Positions 54,909 through 64,000 of a stretch of DNA of 64,000 nt are shown one piece after another. The first letter of the stretch is position 1. Each line of letters opens with the position of its first letter. This DNA is from Phytohabitans rumicis. GTDB lineage: Bacteria; Actinomycetota; Actinomycetes; Mycobacteriales; Micromonosporaceae. The translations under genes and the position numbers were made by a program. The notes beneath the pieces are model-generated. The model was not told the DNA's origin, searched no databases, and saw nothing but the letters and a program-made list of their open reading frames with translations. The stretch is from the NCBI RefSeq assembly GCF_011764445.1, contig NZ_BLPG01000001.1:2542001-2606000 (forward strand), written 5' to 3'.

Positions 54909-56588
54909 ATGGCGCGCACACTGACCGTTTCTTCGCAGCGGGCGGGGGCCTATCCGAGCATCCGGGACGCGCTCGAGGTCGCCTCGGACGGCACGGTCAT
55001 CTCCATCGAGCCCGGCGTGTACGCGGAGTCGATCCGCCTGTCCGGCCGCCGCGTCAGCCTGGTCGCGGCGAAGGAGCCCGGCTCGGTGACGATCGACGCG
55101 AGCGACGCGGGCGGGTCCGCGGTCGCGTCGTCGGGTGGCGAGGTCACGCTGCAGGGGCTGGTGCTCAAGTCCGGCGACTACCCGGCGGTCAGCGCGTACG
55201 GCGGCCGGATCACGATCGAGAAGTGCGAGGCGACCGCCGGGTTCGCGGCGGGGGTGTCGGTGACCGACGGCGCGCACCTGTCCGCGGCCGACTCGAAGGT
55301 CACCGCGGGGCAGTACGGCTTCGTCATCGAAGACGCGGGCGGCCTGATCGACAAGTGCGAGGTCCGCGGCGTCACGGACGACGGCATCATCGTACGGCTG
55401 GGCGCGAACCCGACCATCCGGAACTCGACGATCGCCGGGTGCGGGTACCGGGGCGTCTACGTCTACCAGGCGGGCCGGCCGACGATCGAGCGGTGCGACA
55501 TCTCCAGCACCGGCGACGCGGGGATCTCGGTCGCGCACCAGAGCACGCCGACCATCACCGACAGCTGGGTGCACGACACGCAGGGCGTCGGCATCGCGTT
55601 CGGCCGCGGCTGCGGCGGGCTGGTCGAGGGTACGCGGGTGGAGGACACCGCCGCGCCCGGCATCGACGTGGAGGAGGGTGCCACGCCCACCATCCACGCG
55701 GCCGACAGCGGCGCACACCAGCCCAAGGTCGGAGTCAGCGCGATCGAGGGCGCGACCCAGCAGGACGCCCAGAAGGTCGAGAAGCTGCTCGCCGAGCTCG
55801 ACTCGATGATCGGCCTGGCCGGCGTCAAGGGCGAGGTGCGCGCGCTCATCGACGAGATCCAGGTCAACGAGTGGCGGCGCAGCGCGGGCCTGGCGGTCGG
55901 CGCGGCCAGCAACCACCTGGTCTTCACGGGCGCACCGGGCACCGGCAAGACCACCATCGCCCGCCTGTACGGCCAGCTGCTCAAGGCGCTGGGCGTGCTC
56001 CCGGGCGGTGACTTCAAGGAGGTCTCGCGGCGCGACCTGGTCGGCCAGTACATCGGGCACACGGCGGAGAAGACCACCTCGGTGTTCGAGAGCGCGCTCG
56101 GTGGTGTCCTGTTCATCGACGAGGCGTACACGCTGTCCCGGTCCGCGGGCGCCAGCGCCGACTTCGGCCAGGAGGCCATCGACACGCTGGTCAAGCTGAT
56201 GGAAGACCACCGCGACCAGGTGGCGGTCATCGTGGCCGGCTACACCGACGACATGGCCAACTTCCTGGACGCGAACGCCGGTCTGGCGTCCCGGTTCGCC
56301 AAGACGCTCGAGTTCGAGAACTACTCCCCCGACGAGCTGGTCCTCATCGTCAAGCGGATCGCGCGCAACGACGACTACCTGCTGGGGCTGGGCCTGGACG
56401 AGGCGCTGCTGGAGTGGTTCGGGACGATCGAGCGGGACCAGAACTTCGGCAACGCCCGCGAGGCGCGCAAGCTCCTGGAGGGCATGCGCAAGGTGCAGTC
56501 CGGACGGCTGCGCGGCCTGGGCCGGATGCCCAGCCGGGACGACCTGCGTACGCTCGTCCTGGACGACCTGCTCGGAGCCACCCGCTGA
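54909..56588 (+). CDS. Beta-helix/AAA+ ATPase protein of the type VII secretion locus (EccA-like)
   Basis: A 559-aa chimera from ATG 54909 after GGGGAGGAC. Residues ~1-285 form a right-handed parallel beta helix ([40 protein letters not shown], repeated [20 protein letters not shown] and [20 protein letters not shown] units). Residues ~295-555 are a CbbX/EccA-type AAA+ domain: [20 protein letters not shown], Walker [38 protein letters not shown], Walker [12 protein letters not shown] and the sensor region [20 protein letters not shown]. EccA uses TPR repeats at its N-terminus; here a beta helix takes their place. Its position at the ESX locus supports a secretion role. Confidence 0.88.
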   Translation: MARTLTVSSQRAGAYPSIRDALEVASDGTVISIEPGVYAESIRLSGRRVSLVAAKEPGSVTIDASDAGGSAVASSGGEVTLQGLVLKSGDYPAVSAYGGRITIEKCEATAGFAAGVSVTDGAHLSAADSKVTAGQYGFVIEDAGGLIDKCEVRGVTDDGIIVRLGANPTIRNSTIAGCGYRGVYVYQAGRPTIERCDISSTGDAGISVAHQSTPTITDSWVHDTQGVGIAFGRGCGGLVEGTRVEDTAAPGIDVEEGATPTIHAADSGAHQPKVGVSAIEGATQQDAQKVEKLLAELDSMIGLAGVKGEVRALIDEIQVNEWRRSAGLAVGAASNHLVFTGAPGTGKTTIARLYGQLLKALGVLPGGDFKEVSRRDLVGQYIGHTAEKTTSVFESALGGVLFIDEAYTLSRSAGASADFGQEAIDTLVKLMEDHRDQVAVIVAGYTDDMANFLDANAGLASRFAKTLEFENYSPDELVLIVKRIARNDDYLLGLGLDEALLEWFGTIERDQNFGNAREARKLLEGMRKVQSGRLRGLGRMPSRDDLRTLVLDDLLGATR

Positions 56589-56660
56589 CATTCGTACCTA
56601 TGATGGTGAAGCGTCCGGCGAAGGCGCGGGCACCGAGCGAGGCAGGGGGTAGCTGACGGC

Positions 56661-57931
56661 ATGACGGTGTCGCCGCAGACCACGTCGCCACACCAGGTTC
56701 GCGCCGTCGCGCGGGTCAGCAGCGACTCGGAGCAGGCGGGGCCGGCGATCCTGCTCCCCGCCGCCGGCCAGGCCATCTCGGCCCGCTGCACATCACGCAG
56801 CTCCTGCTGGCCGAGGTGGTCGTCGTCGGCGTGCTCGCCAGCCTCGCCAGCGAGATCGTGGCGGTCATCGCCGGGGTGGCGCTCGCCGGCGTACTCCTGC
56901 TGCTGGTCACGCTCGGCCGCCGCAACGGGCGGTGGTGGTTGGAGCGGCGGCTGATGACCCGGCGCTACCGGCGCCGCCGGCAGACCGCCACCGCGACGCC
57001 GTACGGCGATGACGCGCGGCTGGGCGCGCTGCGCCGGCTGGCGCCCGGGCTGACCGTGGAGAACGTCTCCGTGGCGGACGGCGCGCACGTGGGCGTGGCC
57101 CGCGACGACGCCGGCTGGTACGCGGTAGCCGCGGTCACGCCGAGCGCGCCGATGCGCGACGACCCGGGCCTGATCCCGCTGGACGCCTTGGCGGGGGCGC
57201 TCGCCGAGGCCGACCAGCCGGGCGCCGTCCTGCAGGTGGTGACGCAGACCGTGCCGGCGCCCAGCATCGACATGCACCCGTCGTCGGCGGCCGGCCAGTC
57301 GTACCGGCAGCTGCTGGCGCGGTTCGGCACGGTGCCGGTGCCCGCCGACCGGACCATCTGGATCGCGGTGCGACTGGACGCCCGTACCCTCGCCGAGGCC
57401 GTCGCGGACCGCGACGCCGACCTGGACACGGCGCCCGCGGTGGTGGCGGCGCTGGTCCGCCGGGTCGCCAAGTCGCTGCGCCGGGTCGGGGTCACCCACC
57501 GGTTGCTCGACGCCGACGAGCTGCTCGACGTGCTGCTGCGCTCCACCGATCTGGAGCCCACGACGGAGAGCGCCGAGCCGGTACAGCCGCGGGAGAGCTG
57601 GTCGGAGTGGCACTCGTCGCGGCTGGCGCACCGGTCGTACTGGATCCGCGACTGGCCGCCGGTGGAGCAGGCCGCGGCGCTGCTGGACTGGCTGTCCACG
57701 GCGCCGGCGGCGATGACCAGCCTGGCGTTGATCATGGCGCCGGACGAGGACACCCGGATGATCGACCTGCGTGGCCTGATCCGCGTCGCGGCTCCGGCCG
57801 AGGAGCTGAACCAGGTCTGCCAGGCCATCAAGCGCGGCGCCCAGCAGGCGCGGGCCGGTCTCTTCCCGCTCGACGGCGAGCAGGGACCGGCGGTCTACGC
57901 CTCCGCACCGACGGGCGGTGGCGCACGATGA
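56661..57931 (+). CDS. eccE: Type VII secretion protein EccE (apparent 1-nt frameshift)
   Basis: A ~423-aa membrane component of the ESX apparatus. The start (ATG 56661) gives TVSPQTTSPHQVRAVARVSS and ILLPAAGQAIS; the frame then fails at about 56781-56785 and continues in the other frame as PLHITQLLLAEVVVVGVLAS, LASEIVAVIAGVALAGVLLL (two transmembrane helices) and NGRWWLERRLMTRRYRRRR. The rest is the cytosolic/periplasmic EccE domain (TVENVSVADGAHVGVARDDA, RTIWIAVRLDARTLAEAVAD, LAHRSYWIRDWPPVEQAAAL). One missing base accounts for the break. It overlaps the next gene by four bases. Confidence 0.82.
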
Positions 57932-59014
57932 CGCACCCCAGAAACGGCGACGAGCAGTCACCCGCCGTCGGCAAGGCGCACGTCAGCGTCCCGCCGCCGC
58001 CACTACCCGGGCAGTACGCCGCCCAGCAGGCGCCACCACCGCCACGGACGCTGCCCGCGCCGCCGACGCCGCAGCTGCCGCCCGGCGGCATGGTGATCGG
58101 CCGGGACCCGACGCTGTCCTCCCCGCCGTGCAGGCCGTGCCGTCGCAGGCCGCCCCGGCGGCGGGCACGGCCACCCAGCAGGCGGCGCAGGCCGCGGCCG
58201 CCGGCACCTCCACCGCCGCGCGGCGCACCGCCGCGCGCGCGCTGCCCGACATCGGCCAGCAGGAGCCACCCGGCACCGTGTACGACAGCCGCCGCCCGCC
58301 GAACGGCGGTGGCGGTGGCCGCGAAGGGCTGTCCGGCAAGCTCGCCCGGCTGCGCGTCGGCTCGCACACGATCTCCCGCTCGGCCCTGGCGCTGCTGCGG
58401 CTCTCCTCGCCCGGCACCGGCCTGATCCTCGGCGCCGACCGGCAGCAAAAGCCGGTCTCCGTGCGCTTCTTCCGGTCCGAGCCGACCCGCATCGGCCTGG
58501 TCGGCGGGGCGTGGGCGGGCCAGCTCGTGGCGTTCCGGGCGCTCGCGCTCGGCGCCCGGGTGGCGGTGATCACGGCGGATCCCCGTACCTGGCACGGCTT
58601 CGGGGAGCGGGCCACCGGGCGGGGCGACCGGGTGGCCGTGTTTCCGGTCGAGCAGCCGCTGGCCCTGGCCGCCACCGCGCAGCAGCCGGTCCTCGTCATC
58701 TACGACCTCGGGCTGGCCGGGCCGAACGCGCCGCAGTCGCTCGGGCCGTGGCAGACCCAGCTCACCGTGCTGCGCCAGCTCGACCAGACCGGCGTACCGT
58801 CCATCCAGGACTGTGACCTGGTGATGCTGCAGCGACTCGGCAGCGCGGAGTCCGCCCTCGCCGGCGCGGCGCTGCGCCTGCCCGCCCCGAGCACCCAGTT
58901 TCTCCAGGTGATGGCCGACGACATGATCGCCCTGGTGGGCGACGGCGCCGACCGCTACATCTGGCTGTCGCAGACCGACGTCGAGCGCCAGTACGCCGGC
59001 GCCCCCGCCGGTAA
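57928..59014 (+). CDS. Type VII secretion-associated protein of unknown function (two apparent 1-nt deletions)
   Basis: A ~361-aa protein starting MTHPRNGDEQSPAVGKAHVS followed by a long proline-rich segment (VPPPPLPGQYAAQQAPPPPR). The frame fails at the CCC of 58107-58109 (MVIGRDP should continue DAVLPAVQAVPSQAAPAAGT). The C-terminal ~215 residues, SHTISRSALALLRLSSPGTG, LILGADRQQKPVSVRFFRSE, PTRIGLVGGAWAGQLVAFRA, ALGARVAVITADPRTWHGFG, form a Rossmann-like domain without a P-loop, found in ESX loci of actinomycetes. One more base in the C run at 59002-59006 would end the protein at 59014, just clear of the convergent eccC stop; as given it overruns to 59078. Confidence 0.68.
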
Positions 59015-59019
59015 ACCGG

Positions 59020-62000
59020 TCAGGTCGCGGGGGGCGTCCAGGCCAGCTGGACCAGGCGGGCGCCGTGCCGCCGGGTGAAGAGCCAGGCCCGTCCCGGGGG
59101 CAGGAGCTGGGGCTTCATGTTGCCGAAGAGGGCGCCTTCCTCCCGCGGGCCGGACATCATGATGCCCGGCGAGGCCAGCTCGCGGATGCGGCCGATCACC
59201 GGGTCGAACATGGCCCGGCCGGCGCCACCGATCCGGCGGGTGATCACGAGGTGCAGCCCGATGTCGCGGGCCTGAGGCAGGAACTCCAGCAACGGCGCGA
59301 GCGGGTTGTTGGTCGAGCTGGCCACCAGGTCGTAGTCGTCGACCAGGACGTACAGCTCGGGGCCCTTCCACCAGCTGCGGTTGCGCAACTGGTCCGGCGT
59401 GACCTCCGGCCCGGGCAGCCGCTCCTTCATGACCGTGGCCACCTGCTTGATCAGGTCGGTGGTGGTCTGCTGCGACGTCCCGTACCCGATCAGGTGTGCG
59501 GTGTCGACGCAGCCGAGCAGGCTGCGCCGGTAGTCGATCAGCATGAGCCGGGCCTGGCTGGGGTCGTAGCCGGTGGTGACCATCTTGGCCAGGCTGCGCA
59601 GGAACGAGCTCTTGCCGGACTCGATGTCGCCGAAGAGCACGACGTGCGGCTCCGCGTCGAAGTCGAGGTGCACCGCCTGCAGGTCGGCCTCGGCGATGCC
59701 GATCGGGATGCGGCCGCTGACCGGCATGGGCAGCGCGGCGTACGGCAGCTCGGCGGGCAGCAGGCGGACGGCCGGCGCGGGCGCCGCCGTCCAGTACGTC
59801 TGGGCGAGCTTGACGAACTCGGCGACCGCGTCGGCCAGGTCGTCGACCCGCTGCTCCCCGTCGAGGCGCGGCAGGCCGGCCAGGAAGTGGAAGCCGTCCG
59901 GGGTGAGGCCACGGCCGGGCGTCTGCTCGGGCACGTTGACCGCGGCCCGCCGGTTGATGACCGAATCGCTCGGCTCGCCCAGCCGCAGCTCCAGCTTGGT
60001 GCCGAACATGTCCCGCACCGCCGGCCGTACGTCCATCCAGCGGTTGGTGGCGGCGAGCAGGTGGATGCCGTAGCCCAGGCCCCGGTTGGCCAGCTCGTTG
60101 ATCTTCGGTTCGAGGTCTTCGAACTCGGCGCGCAGCGTCGCCCAGCCGTCCACCACCAGGAACACGTCGCCGAACGCGTCCTCGGTGAACCGGCCCTGCT
60201 TCTTGGCCCGCCGGTACGCCGAGATGCCCTCGACGCCGTGCGCGGCGAAGAGCGCCTCACGCGCCTGCATCAGCCCGTGCATCTCGGCGATCGTGCGGCG
60301 CACCTTGTCGACGTCGCGCCTGTTCGCCACGCCGCCCATGTGCGGCAGGCCGGACAGCGCGGTGAGCCCGCCGCCGCCGAAGTCGAGACCGTAGAACTGC
60401 ACCTCGCGCGGCGTGTGCCGCAGGACGAGGCTGCCGACGAGCGTACGCAGGAAGTTGGTCTTACCGGTCTGCGGTCCGCCGACGATCATCACGTTGCCGG
60501 CCGCGCCCGACAGGTCCAGCCACATCGGCTCGCGCAGCTGCTCGAACGGCTTGTCGATGATGCCGGCCAGGCCGTGCAGCGCCCGCTCCGGCGGCAGCGT
60601 CTGGGTGGTCAGGCCGCGCTCCGGCGACTGCACGATCGGCGCCAGCATCTGCCCCAGCGTGACCGGCTCGTCCAGCGGCGGCAGCCACACCTGGTGCGCC
60701 GGCGGGCCCTGGCCCTCCATCCGCTCCACGAGTACGTCGAGGAGCGTCTCGCCGACCGCGCTCTCCTCCGGCTCGATCGGGGCGTTCGGCTCGGGCTTGT
60801 CGTCGCGCTGCGGTGCCACGTAGTACGTCGTGTACTCGCGCACCGGGTCGATCACCCGGCCGCCGGAGGTGGGCCGGGAGCCGTCGCCCCGGACCACGCC
60901 GGAGACGTACGCGGCGCGGAAGCGGATCAGGCCCTCGGTGCCGGTACGCAGGTAGCCGTGACCGGGCGCGCGGGGCAGCTCGTACGCGTCCGGCACACCC
61001 AGCACCGCACGGCTGTCCATGGAGGAGAACGTCCGCAGGCCCACCCGGTACGACAGGTGCGTCTCCAGGCCGCGCAGCCGGCCCTCTTCGAGGCGCTGCG
61101 AGGCGAGCAGCAGGTGGATGCCCAGCGACCGGCCCAACCGTCCGATCTGGACGAACATGTCGATGAAGTCCGGCCGGGCGGTCAGCAGCTCGCTGAACTC
61201 GTCGACGATGACCAGCAGGCTCGGCAGCGGCGCGAGCGGTACGCCGGCGGCGCGGGCCCGCTCGTAGTCCCGCTGGGACGCGTAGTTGCCGGCCTTGCGG
61301 AGCAGCTCCTGGCGGCGTACCAGCTCGCCCTGGATGGCGCCGAGCATGCGGTCCACAAGGGACAGCTCCTCGGAGAGGTTGGTGATGACCGCGCTGGTGT
61401 GCGGCAACCGGTCGAGCGCGGTGAACGTCGCGCCGCCCTTGAAGTCGACCAGCACGAAGTTGAGGATCTCCGAGCTGTGCGTGACCGCGAGCGCCAGCAC
61501 GAGCGTACGCAGCAGCTCGCTCTTGCCGGACCCGGTGGCACCGACAAGCAGGCCGTGCGGGCCCATGCCGTCCTGCGCGGACTCCTTGAGGTCGAGCTCG
61601 ATCGGCCGCCCGTCCGGGCCGACGCCGATCGGCACCCGCAGCCGGTCCCGGTTGGGCCGGCTGGCCCACGTCATCGCCAGGTCGAAGTCGCGCGGCGAGC
61701 CCAGGTCGAGCAGCTCGGAAAGGCCCAGGTCGATGGTCGCGCCGGACGGCTGATCCGCGTACGACGTGGCGGACAGCCGCAGCGGCGCCATCTCCCGGGC
61801 GAGCACCTCGGCCTGGTGAGCGCCCAAGGCGTCCGCCCGGCCCACCTGCGTGGTGCCGTCCATCGTCGTACCCGAAATGGTGCCGTCCTCGGCGATGTCC
61901 AGCACGACCGACGTGTCGTCCAGCAGCCGCGGCGGCGGGTTGGACAGGTCGAGGATCGTGACGCCCTGCACGCCGCCGTCGGTCATCAGGTGGTCCGAGC

Positions 62001-62985
62001 CGGCCGTGGAACCGCCGTCGATGACGACCACCACGTGCGGCCCGGGGAACGAGCTGGCCGCTGTCGGGTCGAAGCGCGGCCGGTTGGCCAGCACGTCGTC
62101 CAGCATGGCCTCCAGCGCGGTGACCGACGGCGCGAAGAGCCGGATCGGGCCAACCGCGTCGAGCTTGGCCGGGTGCTGCGCGTGCGGCAGCCACTTGGCC
62201 CACTCCCAGTGCGGCCGGTGCACCTCCTGCGCGCACAGGCCGACGAGCAGGTCGTCCGGCGCGTGGAACGTCGCCACCTGGGCCAGCGTGGCCCGCACCA
62301 GGTCGCGGACCGCGCCCTCCGGGCCGCGCAGGTAGACGTGCGAGAAATCACGCAGCGCGATCGCGACCGGGAGGTCCGGCACGACGGAGTACGTCGCGAC
62401 GAACTTGCGCAGTGCCATGGCGCACAGCGGTTCGAGCTCGTCGACCGGGCGGGTCTGCGGCGGTACGAGCGGGGTGGCGACCTCCTGCGCGCCCAGCCCG
62501 ATGCGTACCACGGTGAAGTCGGCGTCGCTGCGCCGCCGCTCCCACAGCCGGCCGCCGCTCGCCGACGACCACAGCGCGTCCGGGTCGGGGTGCCGGTAGT
62601 GGATGGCCTCGCGCTGCTGCCGGATGGTGGCGCGGATCTGGGCACGGAGCTGAGCGAGGCGGCGCATGTACTGCCGGCGGGACTCGATCATTTCCTTTTT
62701 GCCCGGACCCGACTGATTCATCATCATCATCCCCATCATCCCGAGGATGGAGATGCCGAACATGCCGCCCGCCACGTACGTCAGCGGGCCGCCACCGCCG
62801 CGCTGGCCGGCCATCATCAGGCCCATGGCCGCACCGCCGGCCGCCATGGGCAGGATCATGAGCATCCTGGTCCACGCCTTGCCGGACGCCTGCGGCACCT
62901 CGGGTGGCGGGTCGAGGACGACCTCGCCGGTCGGGAGCGGCGGCGCGGCACGGCGCGGCGGCCGCTTGACAATCACCGATGTCAC
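59020..62985 (-). CDS. eccC: Type VII secretion protein EccC (fused EccCa/EccCb FtsK/SpoIIIE ATPase)
   Basis: A 1321-aa protein from GTG 62985 with GGGGAGGA upstream. Two N-terminal membrane helices (MLMILPMAAGGAAMGLMMAG and YVAGGMFGISILGMMGMMMM) lead to three FtsK/SpoIIIE ATPase domains with Walker A sites at GLLVGATGSGKSELLRTLVL (near 480), MIVGGPQTGKTNFLRTLVGS (near 835) and LFGDIESGKSSFLRSLAKMV (near 1125). EccC is the motor that recognises ESX substrates by their C-terminal signal and drives export. The fused form is usual in non-mycobacterial actinomycetes. It is divergent from eccD and converges on the gene at 57928. Confidence 0.96.
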   Translation of the reverse strand: MTSVIVKRPPRRAAPPLPTGEVVLDPPPEVPQASGKAWTRMLMILPMAAGGAAMGLMMAGQRGGGGPLTYVAGGMFGISILGMMGMMMMNQSGPGKKEMIESRRQYMRRLAQLRAQIRATIRQQREAIHYRHPDPDALWSSASGGRLWERRRSDADFTVVRIGLGAQEVATPLVPPQTRPVDELEPLCAMALRKFVATYSVVPDLPVAIALRDFSHVYLRGPEGAVRDLVRATLAQVATFHAPDDLLVGLCAQEVHRPHWEWAKWLPHAQHPAKLDAVGPIRLFAPSVTALEAMLDDVLANRPRFDPTAASSFPGPHVVVVIDGGSTAGSDHLMTDGGVQGVTILDLSNPPPRLLDDTSVVLDIAEDGTISGTTMDGTTQVGRADALGAHQAEVLAREMAPLRLSATSYADQPSGATIDLGLSELLDLGSPRDFDLAMTWASRPNRDRLRVPIGVGPDGRPIELDLKESAQDGMGPHGLLVGATGSGKSELLRTLVLALAVTHSSEILNFVLVDFKGGATFTALDRLPHTSAVITNLSEELSLVDRMLGAIQGELVRRQELLRKAGNYASQRDYERARAAGVPLAPLPSLLVIVDEFSELLTARPDFIDMFVQIGRLGRSLGIHLLLASQRLEEGRLRGLETHLSYRVGLRTFSSMDSRAVLGVPDAYELPRAPGHGYLRTGTEGLIRFRAAYVSGVVRGDGSRPTSGGRVIDPVREYTTYYVAPQRDDKPEPNAPIEPEESAVGETLLDVLVERMEGQGPPAHQVWLPPLDEPVTLGQMLAPIVQSPERGLTTQTLPPERALHGLAGIIDKPFEQLREPMWLDLSGAAGNVMIVGGPQTGKTNFLRTLVGSLVLRHTPREVQFYGLDFGGGGLTALSGLPHMGGVANRRDVDKVRRTIAEMHGLMQAREALFAAHGVEGISAYRRAKKQGRFTEDAFGDVFLVVDGWATLRAEFEDLEPKINELANRGLGYGIHLLAATNRWMDVRPAVRDMFGTKLELRLGEPSDSVINRRAAVNVPEQTPGRGLTPDGFHFLAGLPRLDGEQRVDDLADAVAEFVKLAQTYWTAAPAPAVRLLPAELPYAALPMPVSGRIPIGIAEADLQAVHLDFDAEPHVVLFGDIESGKSSFLRSLAKMVTTGYDPSQARLMLIDYRRSLLGCVDTAHLIGYGTSQQTTTDLIKQVATVMKERLPGPEVTPDQLRNRSWWKGPELYVLVDDYDLVASSTNNPLAPLLEFLPQARDIGLHLVITRRIGGAGRAMFDPVIGRIRELASPGIMMSGPREEGALFGNMKPQLLPPGRAWLFTRRHGARLVQLAWTPPAT

Positions 62986-63017
62986 CGCACGTCCTCCCCA
63001 CACTGCTGGCTGGTCAA

Positions 63018-63047
63018 TCCTATAGAAGCGCCAACATGTTAGGTTGG
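63018..63047. promoter_or_regulatory. Divergent promoter region of eccC and eccD
   Basis: In the 98-nt gap TAGGTT (63040-63045, plus) and TAGGAT (63018-63023 read on minus) are candidate -10 elements. CCAAC (63031-63035) and GTTGG (63043-63047) form an inverted repeat over the plus-strand element, so one regulator could control both directions. Confidence 0.45.
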
Positions 63048-63083
63048 GCCCGCTATCGGGCGGGTGACGGGGAGGTGACCAGC

Positions 63084-64000
63084 GTGACGGCCCCGGGCGG
63101 TCTCAGTCTGGCCAGGGTAACGGTCGCAGCGCCGAAGCGACGCATGGACGTCGCGCTGCCCGACAACCTCATCGTCGCCGAGTTGCTGCCGCATCTGCTG
63201 CGGCATGCCGGCGACGACCTCGGCGACACCGGCGAACGGCACGGCGGCTGGGTGCTGCGTCGCGCCACCGGTGCCATCCTCGAACCCACGCGCAACCTCT
63301 CCGTACAGGGCGTGCGCGACGGCGAACTGCTGCACCTCGCGCCGCGCCGCGACGACTGGCCCGAGCTGGCGTACGACGACGTGGTCGAGGTCATCGCCAG
63401 CGGCGCCCGGCGGGCCGGCCACTCCTGGGGCGAGGCCGCCACCCGCCGATGTGGACTGGCGGTCACCAGCGCGATCCTGGGCGCCGGACTCGTCGTACTC
63501 GTGATGTCAGGCCCGTCGTGGCCCGGACCCGCCGGCGTGGCGCTGGGCGTCGCGACCGTCCTCGCGGTCCTCGGCATCCTGCTGTCCCGGGCCCTGTCCG
63601 ACGCCGGCGCCGGCGCCGTCGTGGCCGCCTCCGGCCTGCCCTACGCGTTCGCCGGCGGCGCCTTGCTGGCGGCGCCGAGCGACATCGCGCTGTCGCGCCT
63701 CGGCTCGCCGAGCTTGCTGCTCGGGTCGGCTGCCCTCTTGGTCTTCAGCATCATCGGGTACGCCGGCGTAGCAGCCGTCCAGCGCCTCTTCATGGCGGGG
63801 CTGGCGACCAGCCTGGCCGGCCTGCTCGGCGCGCTGATCTGCTTCGCGGGCGCCTCCCCCGCGGGCGCGGCGGCGGTGACCTTGACCACGGTCATCGGCC
63901 TGCTGCCCAGCTACCCGCTGATTTCCAGCTCGCTCGGCCGCCTGCCGGTGCCCGAGCTGCCCGACCGGCCGGAGGCCATCCTGGAGGACCGCCCGGTCCC
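63084..64000 (+). CDS. eccD: Type VII secretion integral membrane protein EccD, N-terminal part
   Basis: The gene runs off the window end, with 305 codons readable from GTG 63084 after GGGGAGG. The first ~90 residues form the ubiquitin-like EccD domain (SLARVTVAAPKRRMDVALPD, NLIVAELLPHLLRHAGDDLG, LEPTRNLSVQGVRDGELLHL). Then come at least six hydrophobic helices (GLAVTSAILGAGLVVLVMSG, ALGVATVLAVLGILLSRALS, LLLGSAALLVFSIIGYAGVA, LMAGLATSLAGLLGALICFA). EccD forms the membrane pore of the ESX machine. No competing ORF was preferred, because the antisense frames are shadows. Other ESX genes probably follow beyond 64000. Confidence 0.9.
   Translation, partial: MTAPGGLSLARVTVAAPKRRMDVALPDNLIVAELLPHLLRHAGDDLGDTGERHGGWVLRRATGAILEPTRNLSVQGVRDGELLHLAPRRDDWPELAYDDVVEVIASGARRAGHSWGEAATRRCGLAVTSAILGAGLVVLVMSGPSWPGPAGVALGVATVLAVLGILLSRALSDAGAGAVVAASGLPYAFAGGALLAAPSDIALSRLGSPSLLLGSAALLVFSIIGYAGVAAVQRLFMAGLATSLAGLLGALICFAGASPAGAAAVTLTTVIGLLPSYPLISSSLGRLPVPELPDRPEAILEDRPV

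Noticed and set aside
59065-63042. A 1325-codon open frame on the plus strand opposite eccC
   Set aside because: It mirrors eccC exactly, is rich in Arg/Gln/Val/His as expected for antisense frames of GC-rich genes, and has no family sequence.

Overview
The window is high-GC actinomycete DNA, most probably from a Micromonosporaceae member (Actinoplanes, Micromonospora, Dactylosporangium or a relative). Reasons: about 70% GC with strong GC bias in third codon positions, many GTG starts, DUF397 and Scr1-type HTH regulators, a cebR-cebEFG-bglC locus, a type VII secretion locus with fused EccC, and intergenic palindromic GATCAAGG repeats. The genus is an inference.

Layout. 1-8355: tail of a methyltransferase, then an Fxs-type RiPP cluster (57-aa precursor, FxsB radical SAM/SPASM cyclophane maturase, FxsC, a second TIR-like protein, the very large FxsT, and an AAC(3)-family acetyltransferase). 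8354-9565: cytochrome P450. 9639-12881: biotin genes bioD-bioF (minus) and bioB-bsaP (plus). 12896-15839: GGDEF protein, DUF397 protein, SAM methyltransferase and Scr1-type HTH regulator. 15937-17792: RloB/AAA ATPase pair resembling AbiL. 17888-30179: a cellulose/cellobiose block (GH9 cellulase, CebR, beta-glucosidase, CebEFG transporter, three CebR-like operators) that also encloses an aldehyde dehydrogenase and two ACT-domain genes. 32013-38601: HerA-like ATPase, SbcD, SbcC and a NurA-like protein in one operon. 39225-43707: spermidine-synthase-like protein, ECF sigma/anti-sigma pair and envelope proteins. 44022-53520: housekeeping and secreted proteins. 53523-54709: two toxin-antitoxin modules back to back. 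54909-64000: one end of a type VII (ESX) secretion locus.

Two genome-scale signals stand out. (1) Two families of non-coding repeats: five copies of a ~100-nt palindromic GATCAAGG element between genes, and a GC-rich long-hairpin family between co-oriented genes (bioB/bsaP, and twice between sbcC and the NurA-like gene), with a probable relative inserted in frame inside bioF. (2) At least ten conserved genes are broken by what looks like a single missing base, nearly always in a short G or C run. At 49872-49875 one added base repairs two convergent genes at once. This looks like homopolymer under-calling in the assembly, so the frameshifted genes below are probably intact in the organism.

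The most distinctive biology is the Fxs cluster, whose precursor ends RFSNYLSL instead of the canonical FxSxx, and the archaeal-style HerA-SbcD-SbcC-NurA operon. No rRNA, tRNA or CRISPR array was recognised.
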